A stretch of DNA of 64,000 bases from CAYURH01 sp964447105 (GTDB lineage: Bacteria > Patescibacteriota > Saccharimonadia > Saccharimonadales > EFPC-124), in the NCBI GenBank assembly GCA_964447105.1, contig CAYURH010000001.1:1-64000 (forward strand), read 5' to 3'. Of this stretch, positions 48,141 to 57,260 are shown piece by piece. The translations under genes and the position numbers were made by a program. Position 1 is the first letter of the stretch. Each line of letters begins with the position of its first letter. The notes below the pieces were generated by a model. It did not search any database and was not told the origin of the DNA. It was given only the letters and a program-made list of their open reading frames with translations.

Positions 48141-48559
48141 AGCAGATAACGCTCCCCGAGGCAGAATATATTGCTCACACTTTAGCTAAGCGTCTAATGG
48201 ATTTTGATGAGCCAGTGCCCCCCTTTGCAACACGCTTCCCGGGCAGGCTTGAAAGCTGCTTGGCACAACCATTCAGCACTTTTGACGGTAAGGCGTTATA
48301 CCCCACACTGCCAGAAAAAGCCGCTTTACTTTTTTATTTGGTTATAAAGAATCATCCCTTTGAAAATGGCAATAAGCGACTAGCCGTTACGATCACGCTC
48401 GTTTTTCTTGATAAAAATCACAAGTGGGTTCGAGTACCGGCAAAAGATATGTATGAACTCGCTTGTATTGTGGCCACAAGCCGGCCGAACGAAAAAGACA
48501 CTGTGCTTGAAAGGCTTACCCAGATATTTGGCAGCCTACTGATCGACAGTGATGAATAG
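48137..48559 (+). CDS. Fic/Doc (death-on-curing) family protein
   Basis: This 140-residue protein contains NHPFENGNKRLAVTITLVFL, the Doc-type Fic motif (HxFx-ENGNKR). Fic enzymes AMPylate targets, and Doc phosphorylates EF-Tu. The small size and the coupled 42-residue upstream gene suggest a toxin-antitoxin-like module. The motif has Lys instead of the Gly of canonical GNGR, as in Doc, pointing to kinase-type activity. The 3' end overlaps the next gene by 8 nt. Confidence 0.85.
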   Translation: MKQITLPEAEYIAHTLAKRLMDFDEPVPPFATRFPGRLESCLAQPFSTFDGKALYPTLPEKAALLFYLVIKNHPFENGNKRLAVTITLVFLDKNHKWVRVPAKDMYELACIVATSRPNEKDTVLERLTQIFGSLLIDSDE

Positions 48560-49052
48560 TATCGTCGTAATAGCCCATAACATTCGCAGCACCCACAATG
48601 TGGGCGCGATTTTTCGCACGTGCGACGGGTTTGGCGTAAGCCAGCTCATACTCACCGGATATACACCATACCCTGAGCTACCGGATGATTCGCGCCTGCC
48701 ACATGTACGGCGAAAAATCGCGGCACAGATTCACAAAACGGCGCTGGGCGCTGAACGAGTTGTTAAATATACACATCACGACGATCCTGTGGCGATCATT
48801 GGCGGCCTAAAGCACCGCGACTACACTATTGTCGCGTTGGAGCAAGCGCCACAGGCCGTGCTGTTGCCGGATTTTATACCACCCACAGCAAAAATTGCAC
48901 TTGTGCTGGGCGAGGAAGTACACGGGATCACCCCCGAACTCTTGAATCTATGCGACGCTATAGTTGAGATCCCTATGCACGGCCACAAAGAGTCGTTTAA
49001 CGTCAGTGTGGCAGCGGGGATTGCACTCTATGCCCTGCGTACGGTACACTAA
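48552..49052 (+). CDS. SpoU/TrmH-family RNA 2'-O-methyltransferase
   Basis: The 166-residue protein (ATG 48552) has the SPOUT motifs: HNIRSTHNVGAIFRTCDGFG, ALVLGEEVHGI and EIPMHGHKESFNVSVAAGIAL, which form the trefoil-knot SAM site. Length equals a minimal SpoU domain without an N-terminal RNA-binding extension. The target, rRNA or tRNA, is not decidable. It overlaps the Fic/Doc gene and precedes the CAP gene by 5 nt. Confidence 0.92.
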   Translation: MNSIVVIAHNIRSTHNVGAIFRTCDGFGVSQLILTGYTPYPELPDDSRLPHVRRKIAAQIHKTALGAERVVKYTHHDDPVAIIGGLKHRDYTIVALEQAPQAVLLPDFIPPTAKIALVLGEEVHGITPELLNLCDAIVEIPMHGHKESFNVSVAAGIALYALRTVH

Positions 49053-49057
49053 TTTTA

Positions 49058-50065
49058 ATGCCACAAAAAGCAAAAAAGACAAGGGTAGATAAACATCGGG
49101 CGCACGTAAAGCGCCTGCATAAACTGCGCGTCGTATGGTTTGGCGTGCTTATATTTGGCCTAGCATTTGTTCAGGTCGCCTACCACGTACAACAAGCCAG
49201 CGCCAGCAGTCACGGCGTACTAGCCTATGCCACAAGTATGAGCATCGGCGATTTGGCGACGCTAACCAATCAGCAACGCGCCCAATACGGCAAACCTGCG
49301 CTGCAACTCAACAGCAAACTCAATACCGGCGCCCAAAACAAAGCCAACGACATGATTGCCAAAGACTATTGGTCACATGTCAGTCCTGACGGCACGCAGC
49401 CTTGGTATTTCTTTACGTCTGCCGGCTATGCATACAGTTCAGCTGGCGAGAACCTGGCATATGGGTTTGATACCAGCGCTGGCGCCATAGACGGCTGGAT
49501 GAACAGCCCAGGGCATCGCGCCAACATGTTGGGCGACTACAAAGAAATGGGCTTTGGTATAGCCGACGGACCCAACTATCAGGGCGGGCCGCACACCGTG
49601 GTGGTTGCATTCTACGGCGTGCCATCATCTACAGGTAGCGGGGGAACCAATAAATCAGCTCCGGCGCAAAAATCCACTGCAGCAGCCCCCGCGCCCAAAA
49701 CTACCACTAAAGCACCAGCCGCCCCCGCTCAGCCTGCTCCAGCGCCCGCACCGGCCCCCGTGACAGAGCCTGAAAAACCGGTGGCCGAACCCGTTGCCCC
49801 TCTAGAAACACACACCGCCGAATCACCCAAACGCGTCACCAACATATCTGCCTTGGGCAGCGGCAATGCCACCTGGGCCACTGTGGCAAGCGTGGGATTA
49901 GTAGGCGCGACTTCTATCGGCTTTGCCACCACGCACCGCGAATTGGTACGGCGTGAATGGAAAAAGGGCAAAAAATTCATTGTGTTTCACCCACTCCTTG
50001 ACGTAGTGGTACTGGGTGGCATAGCGATATTTATACTCAGCTCAACCGCCGGATTCATCAAGTAG
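49058..50065 (+). CDS. CAP-domain (SCP/PR1) surface protein
   Basis: The 335-residue protein has a basic cytoplasmic start, a membrane helix at about 24-44, then a CAP domain (LTNQQRAQYGKPALQLNSKL, HVSPDGTQPWYFFTSAGY, GENLAYGF, WMNSPGHRANML). A Pro/Ala/Lys-rich linker (about 190-240) and two further hydrophobic segments at the C-terminus follow. CAP domains often bind lipid or glycan at the cell surface. In an epibiont this could be an interaction factor; that is inference. Confidence 0.9.
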   Translation: MPQKAKKTRVDKHRAHVKRLHKLRVVWFGVLIFGLAFVQVAYHVQQASASSHGVLAYATSMSIGDLATLTNQQRAQYGKPALQLNSKLNTGAQNKANDMIAKDYWSHVSPDGTQPWYFFTSAGYAYSSAGENLAYGFDTSAGAIDGWMNSPGHRANMLGDYKEMGFGIADGPNYQGGPHTVVVAFYGVPSSTGSGGTNKSAPAQKSTAAAPAPKTTTKAPAAPAQPAPAPAPAPVTEPEKPVAEPVAPLETHTAESPKRVTNISALGSGNATWATVASVGLVGATSIGFATTHRELVRREWKKGKKFIVFHPLLDVVVLGGIAIFILSSTAGFIK

Positions 50066-50067
50066 CA

Positions 50068-53000
50068 CTATTTCAGCGCCACGCACTCTGGCCCAAGCAA
50101 GCTAGCAATTGTGGATTGCAGATCATCGTGTGGCTCGATAGTAAACGGCAAACGCATGGCTGACTTTTTATCAGACCCCAGCACCAACACTACTTCGTGC
50201 GCACCGGGGAAATTGTTGAATGTTTGCTTGAGTTTAAGCAACGCGTCAGCATTGTCGGGATCTTTTACGTGGACGTATAGGCGCTGTTTGTCGGGGGTCA
50301 TGCGCGGGGTTGGGGGAGCTGGGGGCTCGTCGACAACGGGGTGGTAGGTAAATGTCTCGGCTGGTTTTTTGGCCGTAGGGTTGGCCAAGTTTTTGCTTGG
50401 CGTGGATTTGGGCAATTTCATGTTTTTGCCGGTTGCCTGATAGCCGGCTAACTCTTCGGGGGTAACGAACACAATGTCGTCGGCAATAACTTTGAGCTCG
50501 TCAGTAATACGCCCATCACGATCTTTGGCGTTGATTTTACCCGTGACTTTTACCACCGCGTCTTGCTGCAACTTTTCGCCTATAGTTTCGAACAGTTTGG
50601 GGAATACAATGACTTCAATTTCGCCCGATTTGTCTTCCATCTTCACGAATGCCATCTTGGTGTTGGATTTGGTGGTAATACTACGCGACTCTAGGATGAT
50701 GCCGCCAATCTGCGCGCTGCGGCCATCCATATCTTTGGTAAGCTGGCCAATGGGCATCGTTTGCTCGGCAAAATAAGCATCAAACTTGTCGAGTGGGTGG
50801 GCGCTCAGGTATAACCCCAGTAGTTCTCGCTCCCACTGCAGCAGTTCGTGCTCGCCTGTTTTGGTGGGTGCGACTTCCAGTTTGAGTGGCGCAATCATGC
50901 TATCAAGAAGGTTGCCAAACAGGTCGGTTTGGCCAGCAGCGGCATCTTTTTGCACTTTGCTGGCGTAGGCCAAAATAGTGTCGAGGTTGAACAGCAAATC
51001 ACTGCGGTCGCCAAAGCTATCAAATGCGCCAGCTTTCATGAGGCTTTCTAAGTTTTTGCGATTTACAATGCGCACGTTGACGCGCTTGAGAAAATCTTCG
51101 ATGCTTTTAAATTGTCCGTCTTGGCGTGCGCGCAAAATTTCTTCTACGGCATTGGTGCCCACGTTTTTGACCGCGTTCATGCCAAAACGGATATGACCAG
51201 TTTCGGGCACCACGGCAAATTCGGCAAATGACTGATTGACGTCGGGCGCCAGGACTTTGAGCCCCATGTGCTGACATTCGGCAATCTCGATAGCCAAGCG
51301 GTCGGTGTCGCCCTGATCGCTGGTCATCACCGCCGCCATAAAGGCCGCCGGGTAGTGCGCCTTTACGTACGCCGTCCAATACGAAATCATGCCATAACAG
51401 GCGGAGTGCGATTTGTTGAAACAGTAGTCAGCAAACCCTAGCAGGTCTTTCCAGAATTTTTCGATGGTGGGCTGAGGTACGCCATTTTTCACCGCGCCTT
51501 CGATAAATTTGACCTGCATCTTCTCCATGACATCAAGCTTTTTCTTGCCGATGGCTTTGCGCAACGTATCGGCTTCACCACCAGTAAACCCACACACATC
51601 GCGGCTGATCTGCATCACTTGCTCTTGATATACCAGCACGCCAAAAGTGTTACCCAACGCGCCTTCCATGAGCGGGTGAGCGTAGCTGACTTTTTCGAGC
51701 CCATTTTTGCGTTTGATAAAACTATCGGTTAGGCCGGCGCTGAGCGGACCCGGGCGATACAGGGCGCCCATGGCTATAACATCGTCGAATTCGGTCGGTT
51801 TGAGTTCGCGCAAATAGCGTTTCATACCAGCTGATTCAAACTGGAACACACCAGTCGTGTCGCCACGGCCTAATAGTTCAAATGTTTTGGTGTCGTCGAG
51901 TGGGATTGACTCGAGGTCGATGTCTACTTCATGCACCTTTTTGACGATACGCATCGCGTTTTTCAGAATCGTCAGGTTACTCAGGCCCAAGAAGTCCATT
52001 TTGAGCAGACCCAACTCTTCGATCTGGCCCATAGGGAACTGGGTGGCTACCACGCCTTTTTGCGCCATTTCGAGCGGGATGTACTGTACCAGCTCGCCCG
52101 GCGCGATCACCACGCCACACGCATGCACACCATGGCTGCGAATGGTACCTTCCAGGCGCACCGCTAGGTCGATGACTCGTTTGGCGTTGGGGCTGGATTC
52201 GTATTCTTTCTTCAAATCAGGATCTTTTTGCACACTCACTTTCAGCGGGATGTGCCGACCCTGCACTGGTGCCGGAATCATTTTGGCCAGACGGTCAGCT
52301 TCGGCGTAGGGCACTTCGAGCACACGTGCCACATCGCGCACCGCTGCACGGGCTGCCATTTTGCCAAACGTCACGATATTGCTCACGCGGTCATCGCCGT
52401 ATTTTTTGGCACAATAATCAATCACTTCGTCGCGACGCGTATCCTGAATATCCACATCGATATCAGGCATACTGATACGATCGGGGTTGAGGAAGCGCTC
52501 AAACAGCAAACCATACAGGAGTGGATCGAGGTCGGTAATACGCAGTGCATAGGCGATGATAGACCCCGCAGCGCTTCCCCGCCCAGGCCCAAAAATAATC
52601 CCTTGATCTTTCCCCCAGTTAATAAAATCTTGCACAATCAGCATGTAGCCGTTGAATCCCATGCCGTCAATCACGCCCAATTCGTACGCAGCGCGATCTT
52701 GCACCTCTGACGCCAAAGTAGCTTTAGCCTGTTCGATAGTCATACCCCTGGCCGTGTCACGCGGCACACTGGCATAGCGTTCAGCCAAGCCGCGGTACAC
52801 CAACTCGTCGAGGAATGATTTTTCAGTGGCACCATCGGGCACTGGGAACTGGGGGATCAAGATACGGCCAAACTCGAAGCTCACATTGCAGCGATCAGCA
52901 ATGGCTTTGGTGTTGGCAATCACTTCGGGGTGCTCACCGCCCCAGCGATCGATGATTGCTTGCGGCTCTTCTACAAATAGATCGAATTCTTTCAGGCTCA

Positions 53001-53742
53001 TGCGATCTTGATCGTTCAGAAACGATCCAGTTTGCACACACAGCAAAATTTCATGGGCGTCTTTGTCGGCATGACTGGCGTAGTGCGCGTCGCAGGTGAC
53101 CGCTGGCTGGATGTCCAGATCTTTGGCTAGTTTGAATAATTTTTGGTTGAGTTTGACCTGCTCGTCCCATTTCATTTTGTGGTTGGGGTGGCCGTGATCT
53201 TGCACTTCTATGTAGTAGCGGTCGCCAAAGACACCTTTGTACCACTTGGCAATATCGTAGGCTTTTTCGTCTTGATCAGCTCGCAAATTTTCACCCAGCT
53301 CGCCACCAGCACAGGCCGACAGCGCGATGAGCCCTTCGTTGTATTTCTCGAGTAGTGTGTGGTCGATACGCGGTTTGTAGTAGTAACCTTCTAGATTACC
53401 GATAGTACTCAGGCGCATGAGGTTTTCATAGCCTTTGTTATTCATGGCCAGCAATATGAGGTGATAGCGAGCTTTGTCTTTCACCGGATCTTTGTCTTTG
53501 TGGCTGCGAGCCGCAACATATGTCTCGATGCCGATGATCGGTTTGATGCCGCGCGCCGTCGCTTCTTTGTAGAATTCTATCGCGCCACTAAGCGTACCGT
53601 GATCGGTCATAGCTACAGCTTCCATGCCTAGCTCTTTGACACGGTCGAGCATTTCGGGCACTTTTTGCAGACCATCAAGCACACTGTAGTGCGAATGGTT
53701 ATGTAAGTGCACATAGTCACTCACCTGCAACTCTTTGGCCAC
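50068..53742 (-). CDS. dnaE: DNA polymerase III alpha subunit
   Basis: The product has 1224 residues from GTG 53742, which has GGAGGGG 5 nt upstream; TATACT lies about 30 nt before it. It has an N-terminal PHP domain (HLHNHSHYSVLDG), the polymerase core with FGPGRGSAAGS and the catalytic PDIDVDIQDTRRDEVIDY, a tandem HhH region (EDFLKRVNVRIVNRKNLESL) and an OB domain (IGGIILESRSITTKSNTKMA). This is the replicative polymerase. Length is normal for DnaE1. Confidence 0.97.
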   Translation of the reverse strand: MAKELQVSDYVHLHNHSHYSVLDGLQKVPEMLDRVKELGMEAVAMTDHGTLSGAIEFYKEATARGIKPIIGIETYVAARSHKDKDPVKDKARYHLILLAMNNKGYENLMRLSTIGNLEGYYYKPRIDHTLLEKYNEGLIALSACAGGELGENLRADQDEKAYDIAKWYKGVFGDRYYIEVQDHGHPNHKMKWDEQVKLNQKLFKLAKDLDIQPAVTCDAHYASHADKDAHEILLCVQTGSFLNDQDRMSLKEFDLFVEEPQAIIDRWGGEHPEVIANTKAIADRCNVSFEFGRILIPQFPVPDGATEKSFLDELVYRGLAERYASVPRDTARGMTIEQAKATLASEVQDRAAYELGVIDGMGFNGYMLIVQDFINWGKDQGIIFGPGRGSAAGSIIAYALRITDLDPLLYGLLFERFLNPDRISMPDIDVDIQDTRRDEVIDYCAKKYGDDRVSNIVTFGKMAARAAVRDVARVLEVPYAEADRLAKMIPAPVQGRHIPLKVSVQKDPDLKKEYESSPNAKRVIDLAVRLEGTIRSHGVHACGVVIAPGELVQYIPLEMAQKGVVATQFPMGQIEELGLLKMDFLGLSNLTILKNAMRIVKKVHEVDIDLESIPLDDTKTFELLGRGDTTGVFQFESAGMKRYLRELKPTEFDDVIAMGALYRPGPLSAGLTDSFIKRKNGLEKVSYAHPLMEGALGNTFGVLVYQEQVMQISRDVCGFTGGEADTLRKAIGKKKLDVMEKMQVKFIEGAVKNGVPQPTIEKFWKDLLGFADYCFNKSHSACYGMISYWTAYVKAHYPAAFMAAVMTSDQGDTDRLAIEIAECQHMGLKVLAPDVNQSFAEFAVVPETGHIRFGMNAVKNVGTNAVEEILRARQDGQFKSIEDFLKRVNVRIVNRKNLESLMKAGAFDSFGDRSDLLFNLDTILAYASKVQKDAAAGQTDLFGNLLDSMIAPLKLEVAPTKTGEHELLQWERELLGLYLSAHPLDKFDAYFAEQTMPIGQLTKDMDGRSAQIGGIILESRSITTKSNTKMAFVKMEDKSGEIEVIVFPKLFETIGEKLQQDAVVKVTGKINAKDRDGRITDELKVIADDIVFVTPEELAGYQATGKNMKLPKSTPSKNLANPTAKKPAETFTYHPVVDEPPAPPTPRMTPDKQRLYVHVKDPDNADALLKLKQTFNNFPGAHEVVLVLGSDKKSAMRLPFTIEPHDDLQSTIASLLGPECVALK

Positions 53743-53861
53743 GATCCCCTCCATATAAGTTCTTGTACTTAGTATAACGCTCATGGCAGCCCGCGGTAGT
53801 TGTATAAAAAACAAAAATCCTGCCACTTGGCGAATATATAAGTTCACACTATTATTCGCTC

Positions 53862-53894
53862 ATGGGCGCCGCCGCGTGTGCTGGCGGCGCCCAT
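53862..53894 (-). terminator. Perfect 12-bp hairpin after the 53905 cassette, no U-tract
   Basis: ATGGGCGCCGCC (53862-53873) and GGCGGCGCCCAT (53883-53894) pair perfectly around a 9-nt loop. The minus-strand RNA continues GAGCGAAUAAUAG, with no U-run. Confidence 0.75.
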
Positions 53895-53904
53895 GATTCT
53901 GCAC

Positions 53905-54366
53905 TTACCGTGGCGGCGGGAAGTCTGCCGGCAGGCCGGTACATTCCCTCGTATCGTCGTACGAGATGAGTATCCTGTACCGCTTGCGCGGATCCAGGTG
54001 CACCGTGTTGCTAATGCCGTTAAGCCCTTCCGCCTGCCGCCACCCTGCTCCGCTATTGATCCAGATGCCGAACGGCACCTGAGTCCAGCTGAAGGTGGCC
54101 GCGACGTAATCGCCCTGCTTTGTGAACGTACGCGTTACCTCCAGCTGGCGGTTCGCGTCGTACGCGGTCTCTCGGCCATTGCCGACATATACGACAGCAG
54201 CTCGGCAGACCTGCGGCTGCGAAGGCTGCGGCTGTGGGGATGGCCGCGACGACTGCACGGCAGCCGTCGGTTTGGCGCTGGGCGTGGTATCGCCCTGCGA
54301 ACCGCACCCTCGGGCGCCGACCGCAAGTACGGCAGCCGACAATGCGGCTGCCAACCAAATTTTCAT
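53905..54366 (-). CDS. Cassette gene: secreted protein with signal peptide
   Basis: The 153-residue protein has a signal sequence (MKIWLAAALSAAVLAVGARG) ending at a Cys; the pattern before Cys is not a standard lipobox. A Ser/Pro/Gln-rich linker (about 28-52) leads to a globular domain with SWTQVPFGIWINSGAGWRQA and two more cysteines. AAGGAG precedes the ATG. The function is unknown; it is an exported or surface protein. GC-rich codons contrast with dnaE. Confidence 0.72.
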   Translation of the reverse strand: MKIWLAAALSAAVLAVGARGCGSQGDTTPSAKPTAAVQSSRPSPQPQPSQPQVCRAAVVYVGNGRETAYDANRQLEVTRTFTKQGDYVAATFSWTQVPFGIWINSGAGWRQAEGLNGISNTVHLDPRKRYRILISYDDTRECTGLPADFPPPR

Positions 54367-54401
54367 ACTGCACTCCTTGACTATTCGGCTGTGCGAGTAT
54401 A

Positions 54402-54430
54402 ATTATACAATAAATTCTGCACTTATACAA
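54402..54430 (-). promoter_or_regulatory. Promoter of the 53905 cassette
   Basis: On the minus strand TTGTAT (54425-54430) and a perfect TATAAT (54402-54407) are 17 nt apart. Confidence 0.75.
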
Positions 54431-54446
54431 TAAATACGCACGTCGT

Positions 54447-54710
54447 CTATTTGTGCTGTGTTTCCTGTATAGAACGTTGCACCGAATCCACCACATCGGT
54501 CAAAAACGGCACATAATGAAAAACGCTCAACAGCCACAACAATGCCGCCACCACCAGTGTGCCGCCAACCAAACTACCAAGCCCAAAAAATATACCTCGG
54601 ATAAAATTCATCCAATAGATTTGGTGACGCCGGTTGTAATAGTCGTGAAAAAATTCTTCAAATACAGCGTTGCTGGCGCTTTGTTGCTCACCCGTGCGTT
54701 TTTGTGCCAT
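54447..54710 (-). CDS. DUF5665-like membrane protein
   Basis: The 87-residue protein has the pattern FFHDYYNRRHQIYWMNFIRG followed by FFGLGSLVGGTLVVAALLWLL, with one membrane helix, as in DUF5665 proteins. Function is unknown. It is the last of three tightly spaced small genes (3-nt gaps), apparently one envelope operon. Confidence 0.75.
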   Translation of the reverse strand: MAQKRTGEQQSASNAVFEEFFHDYYNRRHQIYWMNFIRGIFFGLGSLVGGTLVVAALLWLLSVFHYVPFLTDVVDSVQRSIQETQHK

Positions 54711-54713
54711 AGA

Positions 54714-55055
54714 CTAGCGAGGGCGTGGTGGTTTGGATGTCACTTTAGCTTTAGCGTCTTTAGCCATATGCTCGGCAGTTTTTTTCAGATCCTCAGCCTT
54801 TTCTTTGGCGTCTTCTACGATGTCTTCGGCTTTTTCTTTGGCGTCTTTCACCATTTTGTTGCCTTGCTCTACGGCTTTGTCGACATTCTTTTTGGCGTCT
54901 TTAGCCATGTGCTCGGCGCCTTCTTTCACTTCACCAGCTTTGCGCTTGATGTCTTGGCGCGTTTCTTTGCCGCTCTTAGGTGCGGTCAAAAATCCGGCAA
55001 CGAGTCCCGCCAAAGCGCCAACTGCCAATCCTAAAGTAAAACGTGGTTTGCCCAT
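54714..55055 (-). CDS. YtxH-domain protein
   Basis: The 113-residue protein begins FTLGLAVGALAGLVAGFLTAP, the YtxH membrane motif ending in PKSGKETR. A strongly amphipathic Lys/Glu/Ala-rich tail with heptad-like repeats follows (AKDAKKNVDKA, VKDAKEKAEDI), resembling LEA-type stress proteins. It probably protects the envelope under stress. It lies 3 nt from both neighbours. Confidence 0.85.
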   Translation of the reverse strand: MGKPRFTLGLAVGALAGLVAGFLTAPKSGKETRQDIKRKAGEVKEGAEHMAKDAKKNVDKAVEQGNKMVKDAKEKAEDIVEDAKEKAEDLKKTAEHMAKDAKAKVTSKPPRPR

Positions 55056-55057
55056 AA

Positions 55058-55315
55058 TTAATCCTTTCCTTTCTTACGGCGAATAAACCTATCTACAATA
55101 TCCATAAACATGCCCGAAAGCGCCGCTGGCGCGATAGCATGTTGCAAGTTACCAATAAACCCTTCGAAATGTTGCGCCGTACGCTCGGCGGATTCTGCCA
55201 CTTCTTTCATCTTTTTGGCAATGGCGATCAAATACGCCGTCAAAATAATCGCCAGCACTAGGAAAACGGCCAGCGCAGTCGAAAGCATAATTACAAGAAT
55301 TTGTTCTGCTGTCAT
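55058..55315 (-). CDS. Small membrane protein of the YtxH operon
   Basis: The 85-residue protein has a membrane helix (about 6-30), a helical stretch AKKMKEVAESAERTAQHFEG and a basic tail (RFIRRKKGKD). It resembles short DUF948-like proteins by layout only. It is first in the operon with the YtxH and DUF5665 genes; AAGGGG precedes the ATG. Confidence 0.6.
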   Translation of the reverse strand: MTAEQILVIMLSTALAVFLVLAIILTAYLIAIAKKMKEVAESAERTAQHFEGFIGNLQHAIAPAALSGMFMDIVDRFIRRKKGKD

Positions 55316-55361
55316 GTTATACCCCTTATGACGCTAGTATACAGAGTGATGGTGGCTTTGC

Positions 55362-55628
55362 CTAGACGGCAGCGCGCTTGCCGGTAAATGCTTTTACAAT
55401 CGCCAGCAAAATGACGGACCCCAAAACAGCCACAAGCAACGTCGACAGATTAAACCCTGTCAATGCGTCCGCTACGCCAAAGAAACTCATCACAAATCCG
55501 CCAAGCACCGCGCCCACAATACCAACCAGTATGTTAGCCATTGCGCCCATCGATGCGTCAGTTTTCATAATCATTGATGCAATCCAGCCAGCCAAACCCC
55601 CAACGATGATCCATGATAGTATGCCCAT
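55362..55628 (-). CDS. GlsB/YeaQ/YmgE family membrane protein
   Basis: The 88-residue protein (MGILSWIIVGGLAGWIASMI, NILVGIVGAVLGGFV) is a typical transglycosylase-associated family member with three membrane helices. Relatives are stress-induced. AGGAGGG precedes the ATG, and TATAAT lies inside an inverted repeat at 55641-55667, suggesting regulated expression. Confidence 0.9.
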   Translation of the reverse strand: MGILSWIIVGGLAGWIASMIMKTDASMGAMANILVGIVGAVLGGFVMSFFGVADALTGFNLSTLLVAVLGSVILLAIVKAFTGKRAAV

Positions 55629-55640
55629 AATTCCCTCCTA

Positions 55641-55667
55641 CTTACCCTTTTATTATATCAGGGTAAG
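55641..55667. promoter_or_regulatory. Operator-like inverted repeat over the 55362-55628 promoter
   Basis: CTTACCCT (55641-55648) and AGGGTAAG (55660-55667) are perfect 8-bp arms around the -10 box (TATAAT on the minus strand). A dimeric repressor or activator bound here would control the GlsB-type gene. Confidence 0.5.
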
Positions 55668-55751
55668 GCAAGCCGGGCTTTTGATCGATCACACTTCTAC
55701 CTGGCGCAGCCAACACGGGGTGGCACGCGGCGGGGCTGCCCCGCTTTTTTT
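55663..55751 (+). ncRNA. Possible short plus-strand RNA ending in an intrinsic terminator
   Basis: GCGGGG-CTG-CCCCGC (55730-55744) followed by seven Ts is a terminator that works only on the plus strand, yet no plus-strand gene precedes it. A TATTAT box at 55651-55656 could start an RNA of about 90 nt. GCAGCC upstream can pair with GGCTGC inside the terminator, a possible antiterminator. It resembles no ncRNA I recognise (no SRP core), and may simply block antisense transcription into gatB. Confidence 0.3.
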
Positions 55752-55799
55752 GATTTATCAAAATAAAGAAGGGGCGGACCGCGTGACGGGACCCGGCGA

Positions 55800-57260
55800 T
55801 TATTTAATCTGTTGCTTTATAATCTGCTGCGCCAGGCCAGGGTTGGCTTTGCCTTGGCTAACTTTCATAACTTGGCCCACTAAAAAGCCGATGGCTTTCA
55901 TCTCACCAGCAGCAACATCAGCCACGGCCTTGGCGTTGGCTGGATCAGCCAGCACTTGTGCAACCACGGCGCCCAGCGTGTCTTGGTTGTTGTCTTGCAG
56001 CAAGCCGGCTTTTTCGGCGGCTTCTTCGGCGTTGGCTTCGGGCGCACCAGCGAGCACAAACAACAATTCGTCGGCGGCGTTAGAACTCAGTTTGCTGTCA
56101 CTGGATAGCTGGTGAACGGCCGCAAATTGCTGCGGCATTGCCAGACCCAAAGATGGATCGCCTTGGCGTTTTTTGCTGTCGCGGTTGGCCATAAAATTGG
56201 CCGCAAATTTAGCAGCTTCGGGCGATGTCTGCGCTAGCACCGTATGCACATAGCGCGTGCCAAGCAGCGCGTCCTGCAGAATCAACGTCTCAGACAAAGA
56301 CTGGTCAATCCCCAGGCGTTCCAGCTCGCGCCGTATATGCGGCGGTAGCTTGGGCATGTCTTTCTGGATTTCATCAATCTCTTCGTCGGTCAATACAATC
56401 GGTGGGATGTCGGGCTCGGGGAAATACCGGTAATCTTGCGCTTCTTCTTTGCTGCGCTGCGACACTGTTTTTTGAGTGGCTTCCACCCAACCGCGTGTTT
56501 CTTGCACCACTTTGCCGCCTTTTTCGAGTAGTTCGATCTGGCGGTCGATTTCGAACAGCACAGCTCGTTCAACAGCGCGGAATGAGTTGAGGTTTTTGAT
56601 TTCAGCTCGTGTGCCCCAAACTTTGGCGTCTTTTTTGGCTACCGAGATATTCACATCAAAACGCATGTTGCCGTGCTGCAAATCGCCCCGCGTGACACCA
56701 GCGTATTTCATGAGCAGGTACAGTTCCTGCACGTAGGCTTTGGCTTCAAGGGCTGAATGCATATCGGCCTCTGACACAATTTCGATGAGTGGCGTGCCCG
56801 CACGGTTGAGATCAACCAGGCTGTAATCGGCACCTGCAGGGTGAGTGGATTTACCAGCGTCTTCTTCGATATGCGCATGGTGAATGCGCACTTTTACACT
56901 GCCCTCGCCCACTGGCACGTCAATCGAGCCGGCTAAAATCGTGGGCTGATGCAGCTGCGTAATCTGATACCCCTTGGGTAAATCAGGATAAAAATAATGC
57001 TTGCGATCAAAGCTACTCACCGTAGCAATGCGCGCATTCAGCGCCGTGCCGGCCCGCACCGCCAGCTCAACGGCTTTTTGGTTCAGCACTGGCAGCGTGC
57101 CAGGCAAGCCAAAACAGAGCAGCGATACCACAGTGTTGGGCGCTTGATCTCGATCATCATTGCTTGCGCCAGAAAACAGCTTGGTTGCCGTGTTGAGCTG
57201 CACATGGCATTCAATGCCTATTGTCGGCGTGTAGGTGTCTAAAATTTCTTGCTTAATCAT
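55800..57260 (-). CDS. gatB: Asp-tRNA(Asn)/Glu-tRNA(Gln) amidotransferase subunit B
   Basis: The 486-residue GatB starts TPTIGIECHVQLNTATKLFSG, has the kinase-like cradle (GTPLIEIVSEADM, YFPEPDIPPI) and the C-terminal YqeY-like tail (FLVGQVMKVSQGKANPGLA). It phosphorylates misacylated tRNA for transamidation with GatA and GatC. It overlaps the upstream reductase gene by 8 nt and is the last gene of the gatCA cluster. Confidence 0.97.
   Translation of the reverse strand: MIKQEILDTYTPTIGIECHVQLNTATKLFSGASNDDRDQAPNTVVSLLCFGLPGTLPVLNQKAVELAVRAGTALNARIATVSSFDRKHYFYPDLPKGYQITQLHQPTILAGSIDVPVGEGSVKVRIHHAHIEEDAGKSTHPAGADYSLVDLNRAGTPLIEIVSEADMHSALEAKAYVQELYLLMKYAGVTRGDLQHGNMRFDVNISVAKKDAKVWGTRAEIKNLNSFRAVERAVLFEIDRQIELLEKGGKVVQETRGWVEATQKTVSQRSKEEAQDYRYFPEPDIPPIVLTDEEIDEIQKDMPKLPPHIRRELERLGIDQSLSETLILQDALLGTRYVHTVLAQTSPEAAKFAANFMANRDSKKRQGDPSLGLAMPQQFAAVHQLSSDSKLSSNAADELLFVLAGAPEANAEEAAEKAGLLQDNNQDTLGAVVAQVLADPANAKAVADVAAGEMKAIGFLVGQVMKVSQGKANPGLAQQIIKQQIK

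Noticed and set aside
55663..55751. SRP RNA (ffs) identity for the short plus-strand transcript
   Set aside because: The conserved GGAAGG...AGCAGCC apical core of SRP RNA is missing.
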